The position numbers were made by a program, and so were the translations under genes. The notes under the pieces were generated by a model, which was not told where the DNA came from, did no database searches, and was given only the letters and a program-made list of their open reading frames with translations. Positions 1 through 6,498 of a stretch of DNA of 37,978 nucleotides are shown here, piece after piece. The stretch's first letter is position 1. Every line of letters starts with the position of its first letter. Source of the DNA: an uncultured Eubacteriales bacterium (GTDB lineage: Bacteria > Bacillota > Clostridia > Oscillospirales > Oscillospiraceae); NCBI GenBank assembly GCA_900315595.1, contig OMZQ01000032.1:1-37978 (forward strand), written 5' to 3'.

Positions 1-119
1 GCAGGGTGCGAAAAATCCTTTATTTTCAACGGTTTCGGAGGTCTTTATTAAATCCCTATGAGGCGGTATAACTACCTACACAATTTGAGGTTTCAAATTC
101 ATATTTGTAGAGGTGACAC
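1..119. other. Left-edge leader with inverted repeat
   Basis: No convincing gene lies here. All three plus-strand frames close within the first 80 bases, so the tail of an upstream gene may be present, but I do not recognise it. A perfect 7-bp inverted repeat (82-88 and 93-99, 4-nt loop) lies just upstream of the first coding frame and could be an operator. A ribosome binding site (GAGGT) precedes the ATG at 120. Confidence 0.35.
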
Positions 120-506
120 ATGGATAGACCAATTACAACCTTATTCATGCTGATGTCGGTGGATGGCAAGATCAGCACTGGCTCTACAGACGAGCTGGAC
201 GTTGATCGGGACTTTCCGAAGCTTCCCGGTGTCAGAGAAGGTCTGCATCAATACTATGAGATCGAGCAGACAACCGATCTGTGGTCTTTCAATACGGGAC
301 GGGTGCAGGCTAAGATGGGCGTCAATGAAAAGGAGTTGCCGGATAAAACGCCGGTATCCTTTGTTCTGCTGGACAATCATCATCTGACGGAGCACGGAGT
401 CCGGTACTTCTGCGCGAAATCAAAGCAAGCCGTTGTTATCACATTGATAGATTGTTCTGTGCTTCAAGATTCCTATATACGGCTTCGATATGAGGTAATT
501 CGATAA
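120..506 (+). pseudogene. Truncated RibD C-terminal-domain reductase (DHFR fold)
   Basis: The first ~105 residues match the start of the RibD_C / pyrimidine-reductase family: a LFMLMSVDGKIS opening that forms the NADPH-binding strand, then SFNTGR, and a typical PVSFVLLDNHHLT strand. Family members run to about 220-250 residues and carry a second conserved block (a VDxxxxxxGG-type element) that is absent here. After the AVVIT strand the frame continues into about 20 residues with no family similarity and stops. The gene therefore looks truncated by a deletion or recombination just before the next gene. The start at 120 has a good ribosome binding site (GAGGT, 5 nt upstream), so a protein may still be made, but loss of half the fold makes activity doubtful. 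I call it a probable pseudogene. The alternative is a genuinely short relative. Confidence 0.7.
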
Positions 507-507
507 C

Positions 508-1065
508 ATGGTAGATTATGAAAAACACTTTCGCAGATACTGCGAAGATACCAATTTGTCAATCAATCTTTCCTTCGACATGCCGGAGGGATATGAAACG
601 GCCAACGGCACCTTTGACCTGACTGTCAATACGCTGTTTATCAACAAAGAGATGCTTCAATCTAAACCGGAGCACGAGCAGATGTTCTATCTGTTTCATG
701 AGCTTCGCCATGCCTTGCAGTATTTGCACCCGGAGCGCTTTGACGAGTTGATTTCCAGGAGCCGCCTCTATGTCATCCAATATGACGGCACCTGTTATAA
801 ACTCGTTGACGGCGAATGGAAAGAATGCAAGCTCGATGGATCAATAGAGTATTTCACGGAACTATATCTTGGACAGCCCTATGAACGGGACGCGAATGAC
901 TTTGCGTATGAGAAGGTGAAGGCACTTTTGGGAGATTTCCCGGAACTGCAGGAGCTCCATGCGTTCTGGATGCCGAAAAAGCCGATATCAGATCAGGCGT
1001 ATGAGGAACTGTATCGGCAGATTGATGAAATCACAGGTGAAACAAGTTTTGAAGCATCCAGGTAA
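508..1065 (+). CDS. ImmA/IrrE-family zinc metallopeptidase-like protein
   Basis: A 185-residue soluble protein. Around residue 65 it carries HELRH, the HExxH zinc-protease signature, inside a FYLFHELRHALQY helix typical of ImmA/IrrE (DUF955-like) metallopeptidases. A downstream EYFTELYL...ERDANDFAYEKV helix supplies a candidate third zinc ligand (Glu in YERDAN). In mobile elements ImmA cleaves the partner XRE repressor, and in Deinococcus IrrE relatives act in stress responses. No intact XRE partner adjoins it, but an XRE N-terminal stub survives about 2.1 kb away at 3180-3284. It begins one base after the truncated RibD-like frame, so translation is probably coupled; no strong ribosome binding site precedes it. 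A strong terminator follows. The family call is fairly sure; the target is unknown. Confidence 0.75.
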   Translation: MVDYEKHFRRYCEDTNLSINLSFDMPEGYETANGTFDLTVNTLFINKEMLQSKPEHEQMFYLFHELRHALQYLHPERFDELISRSRLYVIQYDGTCYKLVDGEWKECKLDGSIEYFTELYLGQPYERDANDFAYEKVKALLGDFPELQELHAFWMPKKPISDQAYEELYRQIDEITGETSFEASR

Positions 1066-1098
1066 GGCTTGAAATATTTGCTTTCAGCGAGTAAAAAT

Positions 1099-1137
1099 AG
1101 AGCTGTCTGATTTTGAACGTCAGGCAGCTCTTTTTTT
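1099..1137. terminator. Bidirectional rho-independent terminator
   Basis: A 12-bp stem (1099-1110 with 1120-1131, one G-U pair) and 9-nt loop are followed by seven T on the plus strand. The complement also has a T-rich tract on the far side (1093-1098). It sits between two convergent genes and can serve both. Confidence 0.85.
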
Positions 1138-1141
1138 CACC

Positions 1142-1990
1142 TTATTTGATATCGATCCAAATTCCGATATCCCGCATTTCGGAATCGGGGACAGCGTGAT
1201 AGAATCTCTGCGCTTCCTCGTTGCTGGCAGTCAGAGCGATCAGCGTGTCAACGTGCCGATCCTTCAGGTCTTCCCGCAAGGTGGAAAGGAGCTTTTGTGC
1301 CGCACCCTGGTGACGGCAGCTTTTCAGCACGCAGATCCAATCCAGATAGGCTTTTACGGAACCGTCAAAATGCGAGGGGATCAGAACAGCGTCAATGCGT
1401 CCGATCACCCGTTCCCCCTGATAGGCCAGAAAGGAAAGCGCATTGGAAAACCGCTCGTCGTGGAAGCTGGCAGTAACGCTTTTGATATACGCCGCGTCGA
1501 TCTCCCAGCCCCAGAAGTCTTCTTCGGCCCGAAGCGCCCGTTCAAATGCCAGAACGTCCGGGATCTCCTGTTCGGTATACGGCTTGACGATGATCCTGTT
1601 TCGATCAACCTCCGCCTGCATACGGTCGCACCATTTGTCCCATTTTTCCGGGTATTCTTCCTCTGAAATGATTCTTGTCATCAGATCACGGGGCGACTCG
1701 ATCCCCTGCTCCCGGCAGGCCGCTACGCAGGCACGGTACATATCCCAAGACAGCTCGTCCTCATCCCAGACCAATGGAACCGCTTCGAGCCCTGCCCGCA
1801 GTGCGGCCACCGCTCGGGTGTGTCCATCCGTCATAACCGGTCTGCCGTCCAGCAGCTTGACCGGGATCGGCTCAAAGCAGGAAAGCTCTGCCGGGTTCAG
1901 CCAGGCTTCAATATCCTTTAACTTCTTTTCGGAAATATAAAACTGCGAGGGCTGTAAGTCTTTCAGGTTCAGTTCATGGATGAGCATCAT
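1142..1990 (-). CDS. ParB-like domain fused to GNAT acetyltransferase
   Basis: A 282-residue two-domain protein. Residues ~1-110 resemble a ParB/Srx-type N-terminal domain: an opening HELNLKDLQPSQFYIS strand, a PIPVKLLDGR strand and MTDGHTRAVAALRAG (residues 53-67), the family's DGHTR nucleotide-binding box. Residues ~133-282 are a GNAT domain with an acetyl-CoA-binding SCRHQGAAQKLL loop and the terminal NEEAQRFYH helix. ParB-like folds bind or hydrolyse nucleotides or act as kinases, while GNATs acetylate amines, so the fusion suggests a nucleotide-sensing or dual-activity enzyme. The substrate is unknown. Start: the tandem ATG at 1990 or 1987 follows GGAGGAG by 5 nt. It directly abuts the stop of the NUDIX remnant, so it was the last gene of a minus-strand operon. 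Confidence 0.75.
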   Translation of the reverse strand: MMLIHELNLKDLQPSQFYISEKKLKDIEAWLNPAELSCFEPIPVKLLDGRPVMTDGHTRAVAALRAGLEAVPLVWDEDELSWDMYRACVAACREQGIESPRDLMTRIISEEEYPEKWDKWCDRMQAEVDRNRIIVKPYTEQEIPDVLAFERALRAEEDFWGWEIDAAYIKSVTASFHDERFSNALSFLAYQGERVIGRIDAVLIPSHFDGSVKAYLDWICVLKSCRHQGAAQKLLSTLREDLKDRHVDTLIALTASNEEAQRFYHAVPDSEMRDIGIWIDIK

Positions 1991-2236
1991 TCATTCTCCT
2001 CCGAGCTGTTTTTCTTCGAAGAAATATCCCAGCGTGTCAACAAAGTCACCCCGATCGAATAATTCTTTGATCTGTTGCCTGTCAAGCCAGGCGATCTGCG
2101 CCGCTTCGTTTGTCGTGGCCGTTTCCAAGGATACCGGACCGTCATACGGAAACAGCCACACGTCCACAATATCCGAAAACCTGCCGCTGTTACGCCGTTC
2201 TGAATTTTCAGTCCCACAGGGATGAAAAGTGCCGGA
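1991..2236 (-). pseudogene. NUDIX hydrolase C-terminal fragment
   Basis: In the minus-strand frame closing at 1991 there is a short reading frame ending DRQQIKELFDRGDFVDTLGYF, preceded by SDIVDVWLFPYDG and TNEAAQIAWL. This is the typical C-terminal third of a clostridial NUDIX hydrolase (the EVxxxxWLxxEQIKxLxxxGxFxxTLxYF pattern). The catalytic Nudix box (GX5EX7REUXEEXGU) is missing. There is no start codon, and the frame is closed by a stop at 2237-2239 inside the 3' end of the neighbouring gene. I read it as the residue of a deleted operon gene between its two neighbours. A longer frame in another register over the same DNA is only a shadow. Confidence 0.65.
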
Positions 2237-3179
2237 TCAGGAACGCTCGATATTCTTTGAAAAGCGGATCGTCCAGATGATCTCTGATATAGTTTGCGTT
2301 CAGCTTCTGCTCGGCAGGGTCGATCTCGGCGTATCGGTGAACAATTACGTTTCCGGCGGCCTCTTCTCGGAGAATCTCCGCATAGACGTTCGGGATATGC
2401 TCCGCCAGGACAACGGGCACGTCAACGCTGCTTTCCCATGTGTGGCCTTTGGTGTTTTTCAGGTTTACAGAAGAAACAGGCTGATAGATGAACCCTTCTT
2501 TTCCCTCGTACATCGTTTTCAATTGGTCCGGGAAACGTTCAAAATAGTTCTGGACCCCGTCTCTCGGCCCCATCGTGACGAAGTTTTCCTCTTTGCTCCT
2601 GCAGCAGACCAGTGCATAGACCCGGTCCGTCGTAAAATAGGCGACTTTGCTCCCGTCAGCGTGTGACCTCGCGTTTGCAAGAATCCGATTCAGCCCGCCC
2701 ACGACGCTCCCATGAAAAAAAGCCGCAGGCTTTACCATGCGATAAAAGGAACCCTCACCAATCGCTGTTTTTTGCGTAAACGCTTCACCGTCTATATGAA
2801 ACCCGGCCTTTTCATAGCATCTTACAGCGCGTTTGTTCCATGTGCGAACCTCTAAATACAGCGGTTTATTCCCGAAGAGCTCGCGGGCTATTTCATTCGC
2901 CGCAAGAGCCATCTTTTGACCGTAGCCTTGATTACAGAAAGCTGGATTTGCTGCGATGCCAAGGAAGACCTCTGACGCTTCTTCAAACAGATTGATATAC
3001 CCGACCAGGTTTTCACCATCACAGAAGGAAAAGAAGCTGTTTTTGGGGTTGGCAAAGCCTCTGCCTGCTTTCTTCTGCTCTTCATAGGGCGTGCTGTCGT
3101 ATATGGAGTACGCACCTTCGTATTTCCAGTTGCCGATCTCGTATTTTTCTGATTCCGTTGTTCTGTGATATTGCAGCAT
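2208..3179 (-). CDS. GNAT acetyltransferase fused to an unrecognised HGS-motif domain
   Basis: With the start at 3179 the protein has 323 residues. Residues ~1-150 are a GNAT domain: NQGYGQKM (83-90) is the acetyl-CoA pyrophosphate loop, and NKRAVRCYEKAGF (115-127) is the conserved C-terminal helix. Residues ~153-323 form a second domain starting FFHGSVVGGL (154-163), then VAYFTTDR (179-186) and ALVCCR. The spacing of an HGS box followed by a Y-x-T strand recalls ADP-ribosyltransferase-like folds (KptA/DUF3990-like), but this is pattern resemblance only. I chose ATG 3179 because GGAAGGGGC lies just upstream. The frame stays open to 3284, and those extra 35 residues are an XRE-regulator stub, so a chimeric longer product is possible. 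It is transcribed from the promoter at 3315-3343, divergent from the Rrf2-SirTM operon. Confidence 0.7.
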   Translation of the reverse strand: MLQYHRTTESEKYEIGNWKYEGAYSIYDSTPYEEQKKAGRGFANPKNSFFSFCDGENLVGYINLFEEASEVFLGIAANPAFCNQGYGQKMALAANEIARELFGNKPLYLEVRTWNKRAVRCYEKAGFHIDGEAFTQKTAIGEGSFYRMVKPAAFFHGSVVGGLNRILANARSHADGSKVAYFTTDRVYALVCCRSKEENFVTMGPRDGVQNYFERFPDQLKTMYEGKEGFIYQPVSSVNLKNTKGHTWESSVDVPVVLAEHIPNVYAEILREEAAGNVIVHRYAEIDPAEQKLNANYIRDHLDDPLFKEYRAFLIRHFSSLWD

Positions 3180-3284
3180 ACTTGCCCCTTCCATTTTTTC
3201 CGGGAACCTGACCAAAGTACCGGGATCGTTTTGTGCCATACCCTGCAGATTGCGGATCAAGCGGATTCTATCACGAATCGCCAT
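3180..3284 (-). pseudogene. XRE-family regulator N-terminal stub
   Basis: The 35 codons in frame ahead of the GNAT gene begin with MAIRDRIRLIRNLQGMAQ, which closely follows the first helix of a well-known XRE regulator family of clostridial mobile elements (RDRIRxIRNLRGMTQ). The similarity fades after about 30 residues (RFPEK) and the helix-turn-helix is never completed. It seems to be the leftover start of a repressor gene whose body was replaced by the GNAT gene, and its promoter probably still drives that gene. Confidence in the match rests on recalled family sequence, not on a search. Confidence 0.5.
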
Positions 3285-3314
3285 CGGAAAAACGTCCTGC
3301 AGACGATTATACTC

Positions 3315-3343
3315 ATTATAGCGGAAGCGCTTCAGAATATCAA
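3315..3343 (-). promoter_or_regulatory. Sigma-A promoter for the minus-strand GNAT group
   Basis: On the minus strand, TTGATA (3343-3338) and TATAAT (3320-3315) are separated by 17 nt. Transcription would start near 3308, giving a leader of about 130 nt to the ATG at 3179 that includes the XRE stub. Confidence 0.75.
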
Positions 3344-3416
3344 GTATGGCTGAAGCAAGAATGCTTCGATTTTCTCCGGCAATTCTTGGTTTGAACGGAA
3401 AGTTTTAATGTAACCG

Positions 3417-3445
3417 TTGATTTTACATGAATTCTGCGGTATCAT
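3417..3445 (+). promoter_or_regulatory. Sigma-A promoter of the Rrf2-SirTM operon
   Basis: TTGATT (3417-3422) and TATCAT (3440-3445) are spaced by 17 nt. The predicted start of transcription is near 3452, which rules out the upstream in-frame ATG at 3427 and supports the ATG at 3466. An Rrf2 site overlapping this promoter would be expected from autoregulation, but I could not define one. Confidence 0.7.
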
Positions 3446-3465
3446 ACTCTCTCGGAGGGGATCTT

Positions 3466-3927
3466 ATGCAGATTTCAAGCAGATTCACAATCGCCTTGCA
3501 CATCTTTACCTGCGTTGACGTATTCAAGGATGAGCGCAAGGTTACAAGCGACTTTCTGGCGGGATCGATCAACACCAATCCGGTCATCATACGCAAGATC
3601 CTGACGCAGCTCAAAAACGCCGGGCTGATCAGCGTGGCAAGAGGCACTGGCGGCATTGAGCTGACGAGGGACTTATCGGAGATCACCTTTTACGACGTGT
3701 ACGAGGCGATCGGAGCAGTCGAAAACGGAGACCTGTTCCATTTCCACGAAAGTCCGAACCCGGATTGTCCGGTCGGCCGGAACATCCATGCCTTACTGGA
3801 TGATAAGCTGAAAGCAATTCAAAACGCGATGGAAGACGAATTGAGGAAGTATAACCTGCGCGATCTTCGCAGCGGCATGACGGAGCTTCTGGAAAAGGAG
3901 AACGAAAGCAAAGGCTCCGGAGGATAA
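3466..3927 (+). CDS. Rrf2-family transcriptional regulator
   Basis: A 153-residue winged-helix regulator. The N-terminal segment MQISSRFTIALHIF and the recognition region TNPVIIRKILTQLKNAGLISVARGTGG (about 37-63) are classic Rrf2, the latter with the conserved wing. Members such as IscR, NsrR and RirA use three cysteines for an Fe-S cluster. Here only one cysteine lies in that region (Cys101, in PDCPVG), so this is more like the cluster-free YwnA/CymR/SaiR-type subgroup, which respond to thiol or redox stress or to partner proteins. It is the first gene of the operon with the flavo-ferredoxin, macrodomain and sirtuin genes, and presumably controls it. GGAGGGG sits 5 nt before the start; a frame extension upstream to 3427 is discounted because it lies within the promoter. 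Confidence 0.85.
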   Translation: MQISSRFTIALHIFTCVDVFKDERKVTSDFLAGSINTNPVIIRKILTQLKNAGLISVARGTGGIELTRDLSEITFYDVYEAIGAVENGDLFHFHESPNPDCPVGRNIHALLDDKLKAIQNAMEDELRKYNLRDLRSGMTELLEKENESKGSGG

Positions 3928-3961
3928 CATTCTTCCGGAGCTTTTCATAGGAGGCGAGCTT

Positions 3962-4582
3962 ATGACGACAGCAGAGTATCTGTCTTACGTTGTGCATGAA
4001 ATCCACACCACGGTCGTTGCCACGGTGGATGATGCGGGCTTGCCCGTCACCGCCGCGATCGACATGATGGACTGTGATGAAAACAGCCTGTACTTTTTGA
4101 CGGCGAGGGGCAAGGGATTCTATGACAGGCTCCTCAAGAGAGGCTTTCTTGCGCTGACCGCCATGAAAGGCAAGGATACGATGAGCAGCGCGGCGGTTTT
4201 GATCAGGGGCAAGGTGCGCGAGCTTGGGTATGAAAGGATACCGGCGCTGTTTGCGAAGAATCCATACATGAAGGAGATTTATCCGACGGAGGACTCCAGG
4301 AAGGCGCTGACCGTTTTTCGGGTTTACGAAGGGACCGGCGAGTGGTTTGATCTCTCGAAGAAGCCGATCGAGCGCGCCGGCTTCACCTTCGGGGGAGCGG
4401 CAGAGAGACCGGAGGGTTACTTCATTACGGACGCCTGTATCGGCTGTGGAAGCTGTGCGGCAGTCTGCCCGCAGAACTGCATCAATCCTGACGGCATTCC
4501 CTTTGTGATCGAACCGGAGCATTGTCTGCACTGCGGAAACTGCATGGAGGCGTGCCCCATGGGGGCGGTAGAAAGAAGGTAG
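3962..4582 (+). CDS. Pyridoxamine-phosphate-oxidase-fold flavoprotein with two [4Fe-4S] motifs
   Basis: A 206-residue protein. Residues ~1-135 form a split-barrel, FMN-binding domain of the pyridoxamine 5'-phosphate oxidase superfamily (HTTVVATVDDAGLPVTAAID, then LYFLTARG). Residues ~153-200 form a bacterial ferredoxin domain with cysteines 159, 162, 165, 169 and 188, 191, 194, 198 in two CxxCxxCxxxCP motifs. A flavin next to two clusters indicates electron transfer or reduction of a small molecule; the substrate is not evident. AGGAGGCG lies 6 nt upstream of the ATG. It follows the Rrf2 gene by 34 nt and precedes the macrodomain gene by 4 nt, so it belongs to the SirTM operon. Known SirTM operons carry oxidoreductases, which makes a redox-linked role for ADP-ribosylation plausible here. 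Confidence 0.85.
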   Translation: MTTAEYLSYVVHEIHTTVVATVDDAGLPVTAAIDMMDCDENSLYFLTARGKGFYDRLLKRGFLALTAMKGKDTMSSAAVLIRGKVRELGYERIPALFAKNPYMKEIYPTEDSRKALTVFRVYEGTGEWFDLSKKPIERAGFTFGGAAERPEGYFITDACIGCGSCAAVCPQNCINPDGIPFVIEPEHCLHCGNCMEACPMGAVERR

Positions 4583-4586
4583 CTTC

Positions 4587-5444
4587 ATGCCTGAGAAAAT
4601 GACACAAGAGCAGCGGCTTGACACACTGGTCGAAGCGTTCAAGGCCGATTCCGTTCAAATAAAGACGCCGGAGGATCAAGAGGGCAAACGGCGGATCCTG
4701 CGCTCGCTGATGAACGTTCGCATGCCGAAGAAGCTGGACGATTCCGTTCTCGCCCTGCAGGATGAATACCTGCGGGAGAGGATCCGCGAAAAAGGGATCG
4801 TCACGCTTTCGGAGATCCCCGTGATTCGAGACGGCATGTCGATCTGGCAGGGGGATATCACCCGTCTTGCCGTTGACGCCATCGTGAACGCAGCCAACTC
4901 GCAGATGCTCGGCTGTTTTGTCCCGATGCACACCTGCATCGACAACTGCATTCATACCTTCGCCGGGGTACAGCTCCGGGCGGAATGCAGCCGGCAGATG
5001 AATCAGCTTCGGATCCGCTATGGCAGAGACTACGAGCAGCCGACTGCCGTTCCGATGCTGACGGACGCCTATAACCTGCCGGCGAAGAAGATCGTCCATA
5101 TCGTCGGCCCCATTGTAGAAGACCGGCTGACTCCTGCGCTGGAGCAGGATCTGGCAGACTGCTACCGGAACACCCTCGACCTCTGCGCGGAGAACGCTCT
5201 GCGCAGCGTGGCGTTCTGCTGTATTTCAACAGGCGTATTCCGCTTTCCGAATCAGCGGGCAGCGGAGATCGCGGTCGAAACCGTAAGCCATTGGCTGGCC
5301 GAACACAAGGGGCGGATCGACCGGGTGATTTTCAACGTATTCAAAGACGAGGACAGAGCATACTATGAAGAACGCTTACACGAATCAGCCGAACGGCTAT
5401 CTGGAATCGATCCAGAAAGGCCTTGCAGCCGTTCGCGCGTATGA
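4587..5444 (+). CDS. Zinc-type macrodomain protein-ADP-ribose hydrolase
   Basis: A 285-residue protein. A helical N-terminal extension (1-75) is followed by a macrodomain. NAANSQMLGC (101-110) is the ADP-ribose-binding loop, followed by FVPMHTCIDNCIH with Cys110, His115 and Cys117 in the order described for zinc-dependent macrodomains such as the Staphylococcus and Streptococcus SirTM-linked enzymes. Later blocks are AYNLPAKKIVHIVGP and FCCISTGVFRFPNQRAAEIA. These enzymes remove ADP-ribose from the target modified by the partner SirTM. The downstream sirtuin starts 80 nt before this gene ends. The last ~25 residues, within the overlap, go beyond the usual VIFNVFKDED ending of the family, so the tail is probably an unstructured by-product of the overlap. 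The start has a weak ribosome binding site but is 4 nt after the previous stop, consistent with coupling. Confidence 0.9.
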   Translation: MPEKMTQEQRLDTLVEAFKADSVQIKTPEDQEGKRRILRSLMNVRMPKKLDDSVLALQDEYLRERIREKGIVTLSEIPVIRDGMSIWQGDITRLAVDAIVNAANSQMLGCFVPMHTCIDNCIHTFAGVQLRAECSRQMNQLRIRYGRDYEQPTAVPMLTDAYNLPAKKIVHIVGPIVEDRLTPALEQDLADCYRNTLDLCAENALRSVAFCCISTGVFRFPNQRAAEIAVETVSHWLAEHKGRIDRVIFNVFKDEDRAYYEERLHESAERLSGIDPERPCSRSRV

Positions 5445-6354
5445 TCTTCGCCTTTCCCACGGGATCGGGACCCGTGCGGAACAGCTTGCAAGACTGAAGA
5501 AGGAACTCGAAACGGCGGATGCGATCGTCGTCGGAGCAGGCGCAGGACTCTCCACGGCGGCAGGGTTTACTTACGCCGGGGATCGTTTCAAAAGAAATTT
5601 TTCCGATTTTGAAGAAGCATTCGGCTTTCATGATATGTACACCGGCGGCTTTGTCGTGATGCGTGCGGCGCCGGAGGTGTCGTGGGCCTATTGGGCAAGA
5701 CACATCTACTTCAACCGATTTATCCGTGCGCCGAAGCCCGTTTATCAGGATCTGCTGTCCCTGCTGGATGGCAAAGACTATTTCGTGATCACGACAAACG
5801 TGGATCACCAGTTCCAGTATGCGGGCTTCGACAAAAAGCGGCTGTTCTATACGCAGGGGGATTACGGCCTATTCCAGAGCATCGACCCCAAGGTGCAGGA
5901 AACCTTCGACAACGAGGCGTGGACGATGCGAGCCATGGAAGCGCAGGGCTTTGTCCGGGATGAAGCCGGTATCTTCCGGATCCCGGAGAACGGCACGGTA
6001 TCGATGAAGCTGCCGACGGAGCTGATCCCCACCGCTCCGAACGGCGACCCGGTCACGATGAATCTTCGTTCGGACGAAAGCTTTGTTGAGGATGCCGGCT
6101 GGCGCAAAGCGTCCGCTGCCTATTCCGATTTTCTGCGCAGACACGAAAACCTGCACGTGCTGTATCTGGAGATCGGCGTGGGAGCCAACACGCCGGTCAT
6201 TATCAAGTATCCGTTCTGGCAGATGACGAGAGACAACAGCCGGGCGGTCTATGCCTGCCTGAATTTTGACGAAGCGGTATGCCCCAAAGAGATCGAACAG
6301 CAGTCTGTCTGTATTCAGGCAGACGCAGGAGAGATCCTTCGTATGCTCAGATGA
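5365..6354 (+). CDS. Class M sirtuin (SirTM), predicted protein ADP-ribosyltransferase
   Basis: A 329-residue Sir2-fold protein. GAGAGLSTAAG (57-67) replaces the usual GAGxSxxSGIP loop, TTNVDHQF (143-150) is the NAD-binding TxNxDxxF motif, and the position of the catalytic His-Gly in deacetylating sirtuins is Gln164-Gly165 (FYTQGDYG). Loss of that histidine with a retained Asn/Asp pair is the SirTM signature. SirTM of Streptococcus and Staphylococcus mono-ADP-ribosylates lipoylated GcvH-L instead of deacetylating, and the macrodomain partner reverses it. Here the macrodomain gene is directly upstream and overlapping, but no gcvH-L or lplA2 adjoins, so the target is open. The long overlap (80 nt) could reflect coupling or a later true start, but the first residues (NGYLESI...LRLSHGIGTRAEQLARLKKEL) fit the family, so I keep 5365. 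Confidence 0.88.
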   Translation: MKNAYTNQPNGYLESIQKGLAAVRAYDLRLSHGIGTRAEQLARLKKELETADAIVVGAGAGLSTAAGFTYAGDRFKRNFSDFEEAFGFHDMYTGGFVVMRAAPEVSWAYWARHIYFNRFIRAPKPVYQDLLSLLDGKDYFVITTNVDHQFQYAGFDKKRLFYTQGDYGLFQSIDPKVQETFDNEAWTMRAMEAQGFVRDEAGIFRIPENGTVSMKLPTELIPTAPNGDPVTMNLRSDESFVEDAGWRKASAAYSDFLRRHENLHVLYLEIGVGANTPVIIKYPFWQMTRDNSRAVYACLNFDEAVCPKEIEQQSVCIQADAGEILRMLR

Positions 6355-6409
6355 AGGTTCAGCTTGCTCCGGCAGGAAAGAGCAATCAGAAATCAGAATA
6401 AAGCGCTCT

Positions 6410-6453
6410 AAAGCCCCGATTTTCCTTGAAAAGTCAAGGAAAATCGGGGCTTT
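6410..6453. terminator. Long perfect hairpin between convergent operons
   Basis: A perfect 20-bp stem (6410-6429 with 6434-6453) and 4-nt loop lies between the SirTM gene and the convergent two-component system. Beyond the stem only short T runs follow on either strand, so it may act as an inefficient bidirectional terminator or mainly as a 3'-end stabiliser. Confidence 0.7.
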
Positions 6454-6498
6454 GCTCTGAAAGCGGCAAGCAATTGCGCGATCCGTGCGGAAAAACCG

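Noticed and set aside
3285..3465. Rrf2 operator between the divergent promoters
   Set aside because: I looked for a dyad over 3417-3465 but found none convincing.
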